Positions 25,637-34,282 of a stretch of 64,000 bases of DNA are shown here, piece after piece. Positions within the stretch are counted from its first letter, which is position 1; every line of letters begins with the position of its first letter. The notes below the pieces were generated by a model that was given only the letters and a program-made list of their open reading frames with translations, was not told the DNA's origin and ran no database searches. Both the position numbers and the translations under genes were made by a program. This stretch comes from Variovorax paradoxus. GTDB taxonomy: Bacteria > Pseudomonadota > Gammaproteobacteria > Burkholderiales > Burkholderiaceae_C. Location of the stretch: the NCBI RefSeq assembly GCF_030811855.1, contig NZ_JAUSRN010000001.1, positions 896,816 to 960,815 on the forward strand, written 5' to 3'.

Positions 25637-26506
25637 TCAGACCCTCACCACGACGGCCTTGCCGAACAGGCCGTTGGGCCGGGCCACCAGCACCGCGATG
25701 ATCAGCACCAGGGCAACGGTGAGCTTGAGCTCGGCACCCACCACGTAGGTGCCGACCAGGTTCTCGAGCACGCCGACGATGAACCCGCCAATGACGGCGC
25801 CCGGTGCGCTGCCGATGCCGCCGAGCACCGCCGCGGCGAAGGCGTACACCAGCACGCCCGACATCATGTGGACGTCGAGGAAGACGACCGGCGCGATCAT
25901 CATCCCGGCGACGGCGCCGATCGCGCCGGCGAGCCCCCAGCCCAGCGCGAGCATTCGATCGACCCGCACACCGACAAGGCGGCTCGACACCGGGTTCTCC
26001 GCGGTCGCGCGCATCTGCAGCCCGAGCGGCGAATAGCGAAAGAACAGGTACACGACCAGGAGCATGGCGAGCGTCATGCCCACCGCGCCGAGCTGATGCG
26101 CAGAGACGAGTCCGCCGGTCGCGCCGGCCTGCGGAAAGGGGCTGGGAAAAGATCGGATCGCATAGCCGAACAGCCAGCCGGAAAGGCTGTGCAAGATGAC
26201 CAGCAAAGCGACGAACACCACCACGATCGACAGCACCGGCGCATGGCGCAGCCGCCGGATCAGCACGGCTTCGATCGCGGCGCCGAGGGTGAACGCGATC
26301 GCGACGGTGGCGGCGAAGGCCGCCCAGTAGGGCCATCCGGCCTCGATGAGGAGCGACGCGATGAAGGTGCAGAACATCGCCATCTCGCCCTGCGCGAAGT
26401 TCACGTGGTGGGTGCTGCGGTACACCATCACCAGTGCCAGTGCCAGGCTGGCGTAGATCCCGCCGGTCGCCAGGCCCGCCGCGAGCTGCGGCAGCAATGT
26501 GTTCAT
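25637..26506 (-). CDS. livH: ABC transporter permease, LivH type
   Basis: 289-residue permease: LAAGLATGGIYASLALALVMVYRSTHHVNFAQGEMAMFC is the standard LivH start. The coupling loop RATAENPVSSRLVGVRVDRMLALGWGLAGAIGAVAGM precedes the last helices. It overlaps the ATPase gene by 4 nt. Pairs with LivM in the heterodimeric pore. Confidence 0.93.
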   Translation of the reverse strand: MNTLLPQLAAGLATGGIYASLALALVMVYRSTHHVNFAQGEMAMFCTFIASLLIEAGWPYWAAFAATVAIAFTLGAAIEAVLIRRLRHAPVLSIVVVFVALLVILHSLSGWLFGYAIRSFPSPFPQAGATGGLVSAHQLGAVGMTLAMLLVVYLFFRYSPLGLQMRATAENPVSSRLVGVRVDRMLALGWGLAGAIGAVAGMMIAPVVFLDVHMMSGVLVYAFAAAVLGGIGSAPGAVIGGFIVGVLENLVGTYVVGAELKLTVALVLIIAVLVARPNGLFGKAVVVRV

Positions 26507-27228
26507 GCGATGTCTCCTCCGAGGTAGGCCGCGTGCACGGCCTCGTTGTTGCGCACGGCCGCCGCCGGCCCATGCAGGACGATGCGGCCGGTTTCGAGCA
26601 GGTACGCCGTGTCGGCCAGGTCCAGGGCGAGCCCGGCGTTTTGTTCGACCAGCAGGATCGCGACGCGCTGTTCGTCGCGCACGCGCCGCATGATGCGAAA
26701 GATGTCTTGCACCACGTTCGGCGCGAGGCCGAACGACGGTTCATCCATCAGCAGCAGCCGGGGTCGCAGCATCAGGGCGCGTGCTATGGCGAGCATCTGC
26801 TGCTCGCCGCCGGACAGCGTGCCCGCCTGCTGGTGGCGGCGCTCCTTCAGCCGGGGAAAATATTCGTAGAGGCGCTCGAAGTCCTCGCGCACGCCGGCCT
26901 TGTCGGTGCGCGTGCATGCGCCCATGCGCAGGTTTTCTTCCGTGCTGAGGCCCGCGAACGTGCCGCGGCCATCCGGAACGTGAGCCACGCCCAGGCGCAC
27001 GATGTCTTCCGTGGCAAAGGTGTCGATGCGCTGGCCGCCGAACGTGACCTGGCCCTGCCGGCGCACCAAGCCGCACAGGGCGCGCAGCGTTGTTGTCTTG
27101 CCGGCACCGTTGGCGCCGAGCAGCGCGGTCACGCCTGCGACAGGCACCTGCAGGTCGATGCCGAAGAGCACGCGGCTGTTGCCGTAGCCGGCCTCGAACC
27201 CTCGCACGTCGAGCAGGACGTCGCTCAT
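26503..27228 (-). CDS. livF: ABC transporter ATPase, LivF type
   Basis: 241-residue nucleotide-binding subunit. Walker A (LLGANGAGKTTTLRAL), Q-loop region, signature LSGGEQQMLAIARAL, Walker B (LLLMDEPSFGLAP) and the switch region are all intact. Overlaps livG by ATGA (27225-27228) and livH by 4 nt, so the whole importer is likely translated as a coupled unit. Confidence 0.93.
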   Translation of the reverse strand: MSDVLLDVRGFEAGYGNSRVLFGIDLQVPVAGVTALLGANGAGKTTTLRALCGLVRRQGQVTFGGQRIDTFATEDIVRLGVAHVPDGRGTFAGLSTEENLRMGACTRTDKAGVREDFERLYEYFPRLKERRHQQAGTLSGGEQQMLAIARALMLRPRLLLMDEPSFGLAPNVVQDIFRIMRRVRDEQRVAILLVEQNAGLALDLADTAYLLETGRIVLHGPAAAVRNNEAVHAAYLGGDIA

Positions 27229-28052
27229 TGCATGACCCTCGCTTCCCTCGGCTCGCCCAGGTAGGCTTTCAACAGCTCGGGGTCGCGCCGCACTTCGGCG
27301 GGTGGACCCTCGGCGAGCTTGCGTCCGAAATTCAGCGCCACGATGTTGTCCGACAGGGCCATCACGAGTCCCATGTGGTGTTCCACGAGCAGCACCGTCA
27401 GCTCGAAACGCCGGCGCAGCGTGCGGATCAGGACGGCGAGCTCGTCGACCTCCTGGTGGTTGAGGCCGCATGCCGGTTCGTCCAGCAGCAGCAGGCGCGG
27501 CGACGAGGCCAGCGCGCGCGCGAGTTCCACGCGCTTCTGCGTGCCGAAAGGCAGTTCGCCGGCGGGCAGGTCGGCCACCTTGCCGAGGTGCAGCAGCTCG
27601 ACCAGCTCGTCGACGCGCGCCGCCTGCGCCAGTTCCTCGCGTGCGACTGCGGGCAGGCGCAGTGCGTGCGCAAGCCAGCCGGTGCCGCGGCGGCAGGTGG
27701 TGCCCACCGCGATGTTCTGCCGCACCGTCAGCGTCCTGAACAGCGCAAGGTTCTGGAACGTGCGTCCGATGCCCAGGCCCGCCATCCGGTGCTGCGGCAG
27801 CGCACCGAGCGCCTGTCCTGCGAAACGGATCTCGCCCGAATGGTTCGCGTACAGGCGCGACAGGCAGTTGAAGAGGGTGGTCTTGCCCGCCCCGTTCGGT
27901 CCGATCAGCCCGCAGATCTCACCGCTCGCGACATCGAAGGACACGTGGTCCAGGGCCACCACGCCGCCGAAGCGCACCGTGACGTCCCGCACTTCGAGCA
28001 GGGATTTGGGCTGCCGCCGTCCGCCGGGGATACCGTAGATGCCGTACTTCAT
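27225..28052 (-). CDS. livG: ABC transporter ATPase, LivG type
   Basis: 275-residue nucleotide-binding subunit. Walker A GLIGPNGAGKTTLFNCLSRL, LivG-typical GIGRTFQNLALFRTLTV, a signature region with the relaxed form LPFGTQKRVELARAL, Walker B LLLLDEPACGLNHQE and switch His (LLVEHHMGLVMALSD). The start is at MKYGIYGIPG, giving a short extra N-terminus before SLLEVRDVTVRFGG. It lies 10 nt after the acyl-CoA ligase gene. Confidence 0.93.
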   Translation of the reverse strand: MKYGIYGIPGGRRQPKSLLEVRDVTVRFGGVVALDHVSFDVASGEICGLIGPNGAGKTTLFNCLSRLYANHSGEIRFAGQALGALPQHRMAGLGIGRTFQNLALFRTLTVRQNIAVGTTCRRGTGWLAHALRLPAVAREELAQAARVDELVELLHLGKVADLPAGELPFGTQKRVELARALASSPRLLLLDEPACGLNHQEVDELAVLIRTLRRRFELTVLLVEHHMGLVMALSDNIVALNFGRKLAEGPPAEVRRDPELLKAYLGEPREARVMQ

Positions 28053-28062
28053 CGGTTCGCCT

Positions 28063-29568
28063 TCATCCACGGACCTGCGCGCGCAGCACGTTCTTGAGCA
28101 CCTTGCCGGCGCCCGACAGCGGCAGCTCGGGCACGAAGCTGAAGGCGCGCGGGCACTTGTAGCCAGCCAGCCGTTGGCGGCACCACTCGCGCAGCGCCTC
28201 GCCCTCGATCGGGGCTGAGCCTTGCCGCAGTACCAATACCGCGTGCACGGCCTCGCCCCAGCGGACGTCGGGCACGCCGACCACCGCTGCATGGGCCACT
28301 GCCGGATGGCCTCGCAGCACGGTTTCGACCTCGCCGCCGTACACGTTCTCGCCACCGCTGATGATCATGTCCTTGAGGCGGTCGACGATGAAGAGATGGC
28401 CGCTTTCATCCATGCGGCCGGCATCGCCCGTGCGCAGCCATCCGTCGCGGAACACGGCTTGCGTCGCCTCCGGCTGGCGCCAGTAGCCGCGCATCACCAT
28501 GGGCCCGCGCAGCACCACCTCGCCCACATCGCCGCGCGGCAGTTCGCGGCCTTCTTCGTCAACGACGAGGATCTCGGCGCCCAGTCCGGCGCGGCCCACG
28601 GAATGGACCAGCCCGCGCTCGCGAGCTCCTGCGCGGTGGTTGGCCGGCGGGTTCATGCACACGGCGCCCGCGGTCTCCGTCATGCCGTAGGCCTGAAAGA
28701 ATTCGGCCTGCGGCAAGGCATCCAAGGCGCGGGCCAGCAGGTCCGGCGGCATCGGCGCCGCGCCGAATGCGACTCGCGTGAGGCCCTGCACCCGCTCACG
28801 GCTGAACTCGGGCGCATCGAGCAGCGACTGCAGCATCGTCGGTACCGCGACGATGTCGCTCACGGCATGGTGCTCGATCGCGTCCAGCACGCGATCGGGC
28901 TGGAACCGGGCCAGCGTGTTGCAGGTGCCGCCCACGACGATCTGCCCGAGCAGCCGGCCCAGGCCGGCGACGTGGAACAGCGGCGCGACCAGCAGCGCCA
29001 CCGAGTCCGGCGAATTCGGCAACTCCGCGCCGCGCGCGACCGAAGCGGCCCAGAAGTTGGCGTGCGACAGCATCACCCCCTTGGCGCGGCCGGTCGTGCC
29101 GCCGGTGTAGAGGATGGCGGCGAGCGCATCGCCGCCCGTGCGCGTATCGGGCAGCCCCTCGCATCCGCGCGCTTGTGTCGCGAAGGCGTCCAGCGTGAGC
29201 ACCTGGGTCGGGCCCTGCGGAACGAGATGCATGAGCGATTCGTCGACCAGCATCAGCACCGCAGCGCTGTCGGAGAGTGCATCGGCCAGTTCGTGCGCAC
29301 TCCAGCGAATGTTGAGCGGGCAGGCGACGGCCCCGAGCCACCAGCAGGCCAGGAGCGCCTGGACCAGGCGATCATCGTTGGGCGCGAGCAAGGCGACACG
29401 GTCGCCCGCGCCCACGCCGTGGCCCGCCAGCGCGGCCGCCTGCCGCGCCGTGCTTTGCAGCAGCTCGACGAAGGTCAAGCGCCGCGGAGCGCCGTCGCCG
29501 AGATGGACCAGTGCGTCCTTGCCGGGGTGGCGCTGGAGCGAGCGGTGCAATCCTTGGGTGAGGTACAT
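28063..29568 (-). CDS. Acyl-CoA synthetase (AMP-dependent ligase)
   Basis: 501-residue ANL-superfamily enzyme that activates a carboxylic acid to acyl-CoA via acyl-AMP. Motifs: P-loop AILYTGGTTGRAKGVMLSH, A5-like QAYGMTETAGAV, hinge region GWLRTGDAGRMDESGHLFIVDRLKD, and the C-terminal catalytic lysine in PLSGAGKVLKNVLRAQ. First gene of the operon that continues with the Liv-type importer and nitronate monooxygenase. The combination suggests uptake of an aromatic or medium-chain acid followed by CoA activation. Specificity is not readable. Confidence 0.92.
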   Translation of the reverse strand: MYLTQGLHRSLQRHPGKDALVHLGDGAPRRLTFVELLQSTARQAAALAGHGVGAGDRVALLAPNDDRLVQALLACWWLGAVACPLNIRWSAHELADALSDSAAVLMLVDESLMHLVPQGPTQVLTLDAFATQARGCEGLPDTRTGGDALAAILYTGGTTGRAKGVMLSHANFWAASVARGAELPNSPDSVALLVAPLFHVAGLGRLLGQIVVGGTCNTLARFQPDRVLDAIEHHAVSDIVAVPTMLQSLLDAPEFSRERVQGLTRVAFGAAPMPPDLLARALDALPQAEFFQAYGMTETAGAVCMNPPANHRAGARERGLVHSVGRAGLGAEILVVDEEGRELPRGDVGEVVLRGPMVMRGYWRQPEATQAVFRDGWLRTGDAGRMDESGHLFIVDRLKDMIISGGENVYGGEVETVLRGHPAVAHAAVVGVPDVRWGEAVHAVLVLRQGSAPIEGEALREWCRQRLAGYKCPRAFSFVPELPLSGAGKVLKNVLRAQVRG

Positions 29569-29710
29569 GAGGGTCGGGTTTCAGAAGATGCTTGCAGCTT
29601 CGCGCCGAACCGCACGCACGAATATCGGAAAGGTGCAGGCCGGAGGATTGCGTGCAGGAACTGCGGTTTCCCCCATTGCCCATTCCTGTCATCGGTCCGA
29701 GAGTGCGGCC

Positions 29711-30736
29711 ATGCGCGTTTCCTCCCTGCCTTCCCGGATCGAATATGCCGGCCACCGCATCGCCGGCTTGCGCCTGGCGGACTGCCGTGACGTCGACCAG
29801 TCCAACGAACTTTCCGCCCGCCTGTTCGGCTCCGCACGCATGCGCCGGCTGCGCGCCGGTGGTGCGTTCCATTTCACGCACGACCACGTGCCCTTCGGTG
29901 CGGTGTCTTTCGACCGCATGAGCTGGGGTGCCCATACCGCGCTCGTGCCCAAGGCCGAAGCACTGCCGGGCTATTACCTCGTCAACTTGCCCATCCGCGG
30001 CACGGCGCGTGTGCGGCAGGATTCGCACGTGCAGCCGCTCGCGCACGGCACGTGCGGCGTGTTCAGCCCCTTGCGCAGCTTCGAGATCGAGGCCTACGAG
30101 GGATTCGACCACCTCCTGGTGCGCATCGATGCCGCGTTCCTTGCGCGTGCATGGCAGGGGATTTCGGGCCGGCCGCTCACTGCGCCCCTGTTCTTCGATT
30201 CCGCCATGCCGGATTCACCGACCCTCGCAGCCAGTTGGATGTCCCTGGTCACTCTGGGCGAGAGCGTGGCAAGACTTCCCCTGGGCACCGCGGCGCGCGA
30301 GTATGCGCAATCGGCTTTGTCCGCCAGCGTGGCTTCGGTGCTGCTGACGCAGCACCCCCATAACCATCGCTTCCTGCTGGAGTCCGACGCGAAGGCCGCT
30401 GCGCCCCGCGTGGTCCGGCTGGCCGAGGAGTTCATGCTGCAGCGGCTGCGTGAACCGGTGACGGCGGATGAGGTCAGCATTGCCTGCGGCGTGTCGCGAC
30501 GTTCGCTGTTTGCCGCATTTCAGGCGCATCACGCCACAGGTCCAATTGCATGGCTGCGGCAGCGCCGTTTGGAAGCCGCACGCGCGTTGCTCGAGAAGCC
30601 CGCGCGCGGCGACCTGCGCGTGGCGGATGTGGCCCTGGAGCTGGGCTTCTTCCATGTCGGCGAGTTCGCAGCGGCCTACGGGCGCGCGTTCGGCGAATCG
30701 CCCTCCGTCACTCTGCGGCGGGCGCGCCTGGGCTAG
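29711..30736 (+). CDS. AraC-family transcriptional regulator
   Basis: 341-residue regulator with an AraC-binding-like (cupin) N-terminal domain (residues about 10-190) and a C-terminal double HTH: EPVTADEVSIACGVSRRSLFAAFQAHHATGPIAWLRQRRLEAARALL and VADVALELGFFHVGEFAAAYGRAFGESP. Divergent from the acyl-CoA ligase/ABC operon with a 142-bp gap, so it probably controls that operon. The spacer has no palindrome I would defend. Confidence 0.9.
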   Translation: MRVSSLPSRIEYAGHRIAGLRLADCRDVDQSNELSARLFGSARMRRLRAGGAFHFTHDHVPFGAVSFDRMSWGAHTALVPKAEALPGYYLVNLPIRGTARVRQDSHVQPLAHGTCGVFSPLRSFEIEAYEGFDHLLVRIDAAFLARAWQGISGRPLTAPLFFDSAMPDSPTLAASWMSLVTLGESVARLPLGTAAREYAQSALSASVASVLLTQHPHNHRFLLESDAKAAAPRVVRLAEEFMLQRLREPVTADEVSIACGVSRRSLFAAFQAHHATGPIAWLRQRRLEAARALLEKPARGDLRVADVALELGFFHVGEFAAAYGRAFGESPSVTLRRARLG

Positions 30737-30760
30737 CGGCGCGACACGCCAGCAGGCGAG

Positions 30761-31681
30761 TCAGCCGAACGACTGGTTGGAAAGGGCGAACAGGCGCACG
30801 TCCACTTCGGCGTCGGCGTCGGCGCCGACATCTGCATCGGCATCGGCATCCATCGCACCAGCCTGGATCTCGCGCACCATGGGCACCGCATGGCCGACGC
30901 AGGGCAGCCCCACGCCGGTCAGCCAAGCAGAGAGACCGCCGCCCTCCGTCACGTCGATGCGAAGAAACTGGCCGCGGGCTCGACCGGCGAGAGCGGTGAT
31001 GAGGTCCATCGCATCGGCAGCACTGCTTGCGCCCGATGCGACCACTGGCCCGATCACCACGCCGCGTCCAAATTCGCGTGCGCAAGCGTAGGCTGCCACA
31101 CTGGCGCCGCGATCGACGACCATCGTCGTCCCGGCCGCGAACAATGCATCCAGCAATGCGGTGCGGTCCATGCCGGTGGCGGCCGTGTCCAGCCGGCGCA
31201 CCCCCTCGACATCAGCTGCCTGCATGGGACGCACGCCCGCCGGGGCGGCAAGAACGGTTTCCGCGGGCACTAGGACCTGGTGCTGGAACACCTGTCCGCG
31301 GGCGACGAACCCGAGCTGCGTATAGAGCGGGAGCCCTTCCTGGGTGGCGTTCAGGAGCACCGTGCGGTTGCGCGCGGCGTGAAGCAGCTGTTGCATCAAG
31401 GCGCGCCCCAGGCCCCGCCCCTGCATGCGCGGGTCGACGATGATCATGCCCACCGAGGCATGGGTCTTGCCATAGGGCCACCACATCGCCGTGGCCACCA
31501 GGCGGCCATCGACTTCCGCCGCGAAGCCGCTCCCAAGATCGAAGGCGAAGCGCCAGTCCGCCTCGCGGTAGGGCCATCCCAGTGTGGCGGATAGCCTGGC
31601 CGCGTCAGGCAAGTGATCGACGCGTAGCGCGGCCAGGTGCGGCGCTGTTTTATCAGCCGGTGCGTGGTTGTCAGCTGCCAT
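30761..31681 (-). CDS. GNAT-family N-acetyltransferase (two-domain) with acidic repeat tail
   Basis: 306-residue protein. The N-terminal GNAT domain has the acetyl-CoA pyrophosphate loop (IVDPRMQGRGLGRALMQQL) and a second, divergent GNAT-like half (C-terminal acetyltransf_18-like, from RPMQAADVEGVRRLD). Near the end a hexanucleotide-type repeat encodes an alternating Asp-Ala run (DADADADVGADADAEVDV). That stretch is not expected in the family and could vary in length by slippage. It stands alone on the minus strand, convergent with the AraC gene. Substrate unknown. Confidence 0.85.
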   Translation of the reverse strand: MAADNHAPADKTAPHLAALRVDHLPDAARLSATLGWPYREADWRFAFDLGSGFAAEVDGRLVATAMWWPYGKTHASVGMIIVDPRMQGRGLGRALMQQLLHAARNRTVLLNATQEGLPLYTQLGFVARGQVFQHQVLVPAETVLAAPAGVRPMQAADVEGVRRLDTAATGMDRTALLDALFAAGTTMVVDRGASVAAYACAREFGRGVVIGPVVASGASSAADAMDLITALAGRARGQFLRIDVTEGGGLSAWLTGVGLPCVGHAVPMVREIQAGAMDADADADVGADADAEVDVRLFALSNQSFG

Positions 31682-31902
31682 GATCAAGTTCCGCCCAATG
31701 CTAAAGAAAGCACCCGCCGGGTCGATGCCGAACCAAGCACCCGGAAAAGAGAGAAATGCGCGATTGCGAACTTCGATGAGTGGATCGTGCTGCATGTACG
31801 AGTCGCGGCAGTCATGCCCCAACGCCGACGCAACGCACGGCGCATGACCACGACCTGACCTCTGTGTTGGGGTGACAACGCTGCACGCAATTTGCTCTTG
31901 GG

Positions 31903-31921
31903 ATGAGTGATTCTCGTTACC
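31903..31921 (+). promoter_or_regulatory. Fur-box-like site before the flavinylation operon
   Basis: ATGAGTGATTCTCGTTACC, 37 nt upstream of the first gene. The core TGATTCTCGTTA resembles half of the classical Fur 19-mer, in which TGATAATCATTA-like inverted hexamers occur; by eye about 11 of 19 positions agree. The match is suggestive, not strong. It would make the downstream operon iron-responsive. Confidence 0.4.
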
Positions 31922-31957
31922 ATTTTTGATGCGATCAATGAGTATAAGAACCGCCAT

Positions 31958-32875
31958 ATGCCACTGCCGTCTCGCCTGTTGGGCTGCCTGATCCTGCTGG
32001 TCCTGGGTTGCGGATTGAATGCCACCGCCTTTGCCGAAGAGAGCCAGTTCGGGTACGTCTACACGACGGACCTGTTGCCCAAGGGGGCCAAGGAAATCGA
32101 GCAGTGGCTGACATGGCGCAACAAGAAAATAGCCGGCGTCTACGACCAGCTCGAGGGCCGAACCGAGTTCGAATACGGCGTGTCCGATCGGCTCCAGGTG
32201 GCCCTGTACGCCAACTATGCGTGGGCTCGGGCCTATCACAACGGACCGAACGGAGCGACCACGCCGCCCGAACAGTTTGCCGACAAGAACGTGAATGCCG
32301 ACGCGCACTGGAGCGGCAAGCGCTTCGTCGGCGTGTCCGGCGAGGCGATCTACCGAGTGCTCAGCCCCTACACCGATGGCGTGGGCCTGGCGTTCTATGT
32401 GGAGCCCACGGTGGGCCCCTCGTTCAGAGAGCTGGAAACCAAGATCATCCTGCAGAAGAACTTTCTGGACGACCGGCTGACCACCGCCTTCAACTTCACC
32501 TATGCGCCTGAGTGGCGATACCTGGACGACGACAGCACCCCGTCGGGCCGAAGCTGGCAGCACGAGACAGACATCAATTTCAATGCGGCGCTGTCCTATC
32601 GCTTCGCACCGAACTGGTCGGCTGGATTCGAGTTCGTCAATGAACACGAATACAACAGCTACCTCTTCAAGAACCAATCGAACAGCGGCTACTTCTTTGG
32701 CCCGACCATCCACTACGGCGGAAAAAACTTCTTCATCACGGCGACCTTCCTGGAGCAGCTGCCTTGGGCCAAGGCGCACTCGGACACCGTGGAAGGCTCC
32801 CTCATTGGCGGCCGTGTCTTCGACAACGACTTTGAGCGGTATCGACTCCGCGTCAAGGCCGGCTACTATTTTTGA
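31958..32875 (+). CDS. Predicted outer-membrane beta-barrel, DUF6662 family
   Basis: 305 residues. Signal peptide (PLPSRLLGCLILLVLGCGLNATAFA), then FGYVYTTDLLPKGAKEIEQW, which I recognise as a DUF6662 opening. Amphipathic strand-like segments run throughout, ending in the aromatic C-terminus RLRVKAGYYF, typical of BAM-inserted barrels. Function is unknown. First gene of a unit with FMN-binding, ApbE and a membrane cytochrome-like gene, so an outer-membrane role in electron transfer or uptake is conceivable. The start at MPLPSRLL matches the signal peptide. Confidence 0.75.
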   Translation: MPLPSRLLGCLILLVLGCGLNATAFAEESQFGYVYTTDLLPKGAKEIEQWLTWRNKKIAGVYDQLEGRTEFEYGVSDRLQVALYANYAWARAYHNGPNGATTPPEQFADKNVNADAHWSGKRFVGVSGEAIYRVLSPYTDGVGLAFYVEPTVGPSFRELETKIILQKNFLDDRLTTAFNFTYAPEWRYLDDDSTPSGRSWQHETDINFNAALSYRFAPNWSAGFEFVNEHEYNSYLFKNQSNSGYFFGPTIHYGGKNFFITATFLEQLPWAKAHSDTVEGSLIGGRVFDNDFERYRLRVKAGYYF

Positions 32876-32886
32876 CGGACGCTGGC

Positions 32887-33402
32887 ATGAAGCTCAATCA
32901 ATGGGCGTGGCTTCCAGTGGCCGCGATCTCCACGTCGGTTTATGCGACGACCTACTTCACCACCGAAGAAGCGCAGCAAGCGATATTTCCTGGCGAGAAG
33001 CTGGCACCGGCGTTCGTCACGCTGACCAATCAGCAGGCCAAGAAGATCGAGGATGCCACCGACGTCAACGTGCGGCACAAGGACATCAAGGTCTGGAAGG
33101 CGAGCGGCGGCGGGTGGTTCATCCTCGACGAAGTGGTGGGCAAGCACGAGTTCATCACCTATGCCGTGGGACTGAATCCCGACGGCAGCGTCAAGCAGAT
33201 CGAGATCGTCGACTACCGCGAGTCCTATGGCTACGAGGTTCGCAACCCCGACTGGCGCAAGCAGTTCACGGGCAAGACCTCCGCGGCGCCCCTCAAGCTG
33301 GAGCAGGACATCCACAACATCAGCGGCGCGACGCTGTCCGCCAGGCACGTGACCGACGGCGTCAAGCGTGTGCTGGCCACCTATGCCATTGCGCTCAAGT
33401 AG
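32887..33402 (+). CDS. Periplasmic FMN-binding domain protein (flavinylation substrate)
   Basis: 171 residues with a short N-terminal export signal (LNQWAWLPVAAISTSVYAT) and a C-terminal FMN_bind domain. The flavinylation motif is visible as NISGATLSARHV, where the Thr/Ser next to GAT would carry FMN through a phosphoester. The gene for the attaching enzyme, ApbE, overlaps its 3' end by 20 nt. The start is ATG 11 nt after the upstream stop; a TTG overlapping that stop is less likely. Confidence 0.87.
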   Translation: MKLNQWAWLPVAAISTSVYATTYFTTEEAQQAIFPGEKLAPAFVTLTNQQAKKIEDATDVNVRHKDIKVWKASGGGWFILDEVVGKHEFITYAVGLNPDGSVKQIEIVDYRESYGYEVRNPDWRKQFTGKTSAAPLKLEQDIHNISGATLSARHVTDGVKRVLATYAIALK

Positions 33403-34282
33403 CCAGCGCCGGGCACGGCCGCTGCTCGGGACGCTGGTCGAGATCGCCGCGAGCGGCGCATCGGCCCACTTGCCGGCGGCGCTCGGGGCCGCCTTCGCGG
33501 CCATCGAGCAAATCGATCGGCTGATGAGTTTCCACGCGCCGGACAGCGACGTTTCCAGGATCAATGCTGCCGACGCTGAGTGCGAGATCGGCATCGATTC
33601 CCACACCTCCCACGTCCTGCATTTCGCCCGCAAGCTGAGCGAGCTGTCCGACGGCGTCTTCGATGTCACGATTGCCGATGTATTGATGCGCGAAGGCTTC
33701 CTGCCGCGGCAAGAAGGCGTTGCGGCGGATGCCCCCGCGGCAGCGAGCTTTCACGACCTGGTGCTGCTGCCCGGCGATCGCGTCCGCTGGCGCCGCAAGG
33801 GATGGATCGACCTGGGCGGCATCGCCAAGGGCTATGCCGTCGATTGCGCCGTGGATGCGCTGCGTGCGCATGGCGTGGCCGGCGCCGTCGTCAACGCCGG
33901 CGGCGACCTGCGTTTCTTCGGTGAGCCGCAGCCGGTCCATGTCCGCGACCCTGAGACGCCGACTTCGCTCGTGCCGCTCGGCGTTTTCAGCGATTGCGCT
34001 GTGGCCACGTCCAGCGGCTACTTTTCGGATCGGTTGTCCAGCGGCGGCGTGACGGAGCCGCTGGTCGATCCCTTGCGCCGCGCTTGTGTCCGCTGGCGGC
34101 AAAGCGTCACGGTCGTTGCACCCGACGCCATGACGGCCGACGCATTGACCAAGGTCGTGCGGCTCGCAGCGCAGGCCGCGCCGGGCATCCTCGAACGCTG
34201 TCGCGCGAGGGCCATCGTGATCGACCGCCGGGGGATGCGGCAATGCGGCATCGCCATGCCGGCCGAGGCCACCGCAGCATGA
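33383..34282 (+). CDS. apbE: FAD:protein FMN transferase
   Basis: 299-residue ApbE-family enzyme that moves FMN from FAD onto Thr/Ser of periplasmic FMN-binding proteins. Family marks: RPLLGTLVEIAASG, DRLMSFHAPDSDVSRIN, WIDLGGIAKGYAVD (FAD/Mg site), NAGGDLRFFG and the C-terminal TADALTKVV. No clear lipobox or Sec signal is seen before RRARPLLGT, so export is uncertain. Overlaps both neighbours (20 nt upstream, ATGA downstream). Confidence 0.92.
   Translation: MPLRSSSQRRARPLLGTLVEIAASGASAHLPAALGAAFAAIEQIDRLMSFHAPDSDVSRINAADAECEIGIDSHTSHVLHFARKLSELSDGVFDVTIADVLMREGFLPRQEGVAADAPAAASFHDLVLLPGDRVRWRRKGWIDLGGIAKGYAVDCAVDALRAHGVAGAVVNAGGDLRFFGEPQPVHVRDPETPTSLVPLGVFSDCAVATSSGYFSDRLSSGGVTEPLVDPLRRACVRWRQSVTVVAPDAMTADALTKVVRLAAQAAPGILERCRARAIVIDRRGMRQCGIAMPAEATAA

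Noticed and set aside
30761..32779. Single 672-codon minus-strand gene
   Set aside because: Only the part from MAADNHAP is GNAT-like; the rest is antisense to the DUF6662 gene.
32872..32886. TTG start for the FMN-binding protein overlapping the previous stop
   Set aside because: ATG at 32887 gives a sensible export signal; the TTG form adds only a few polar residues.
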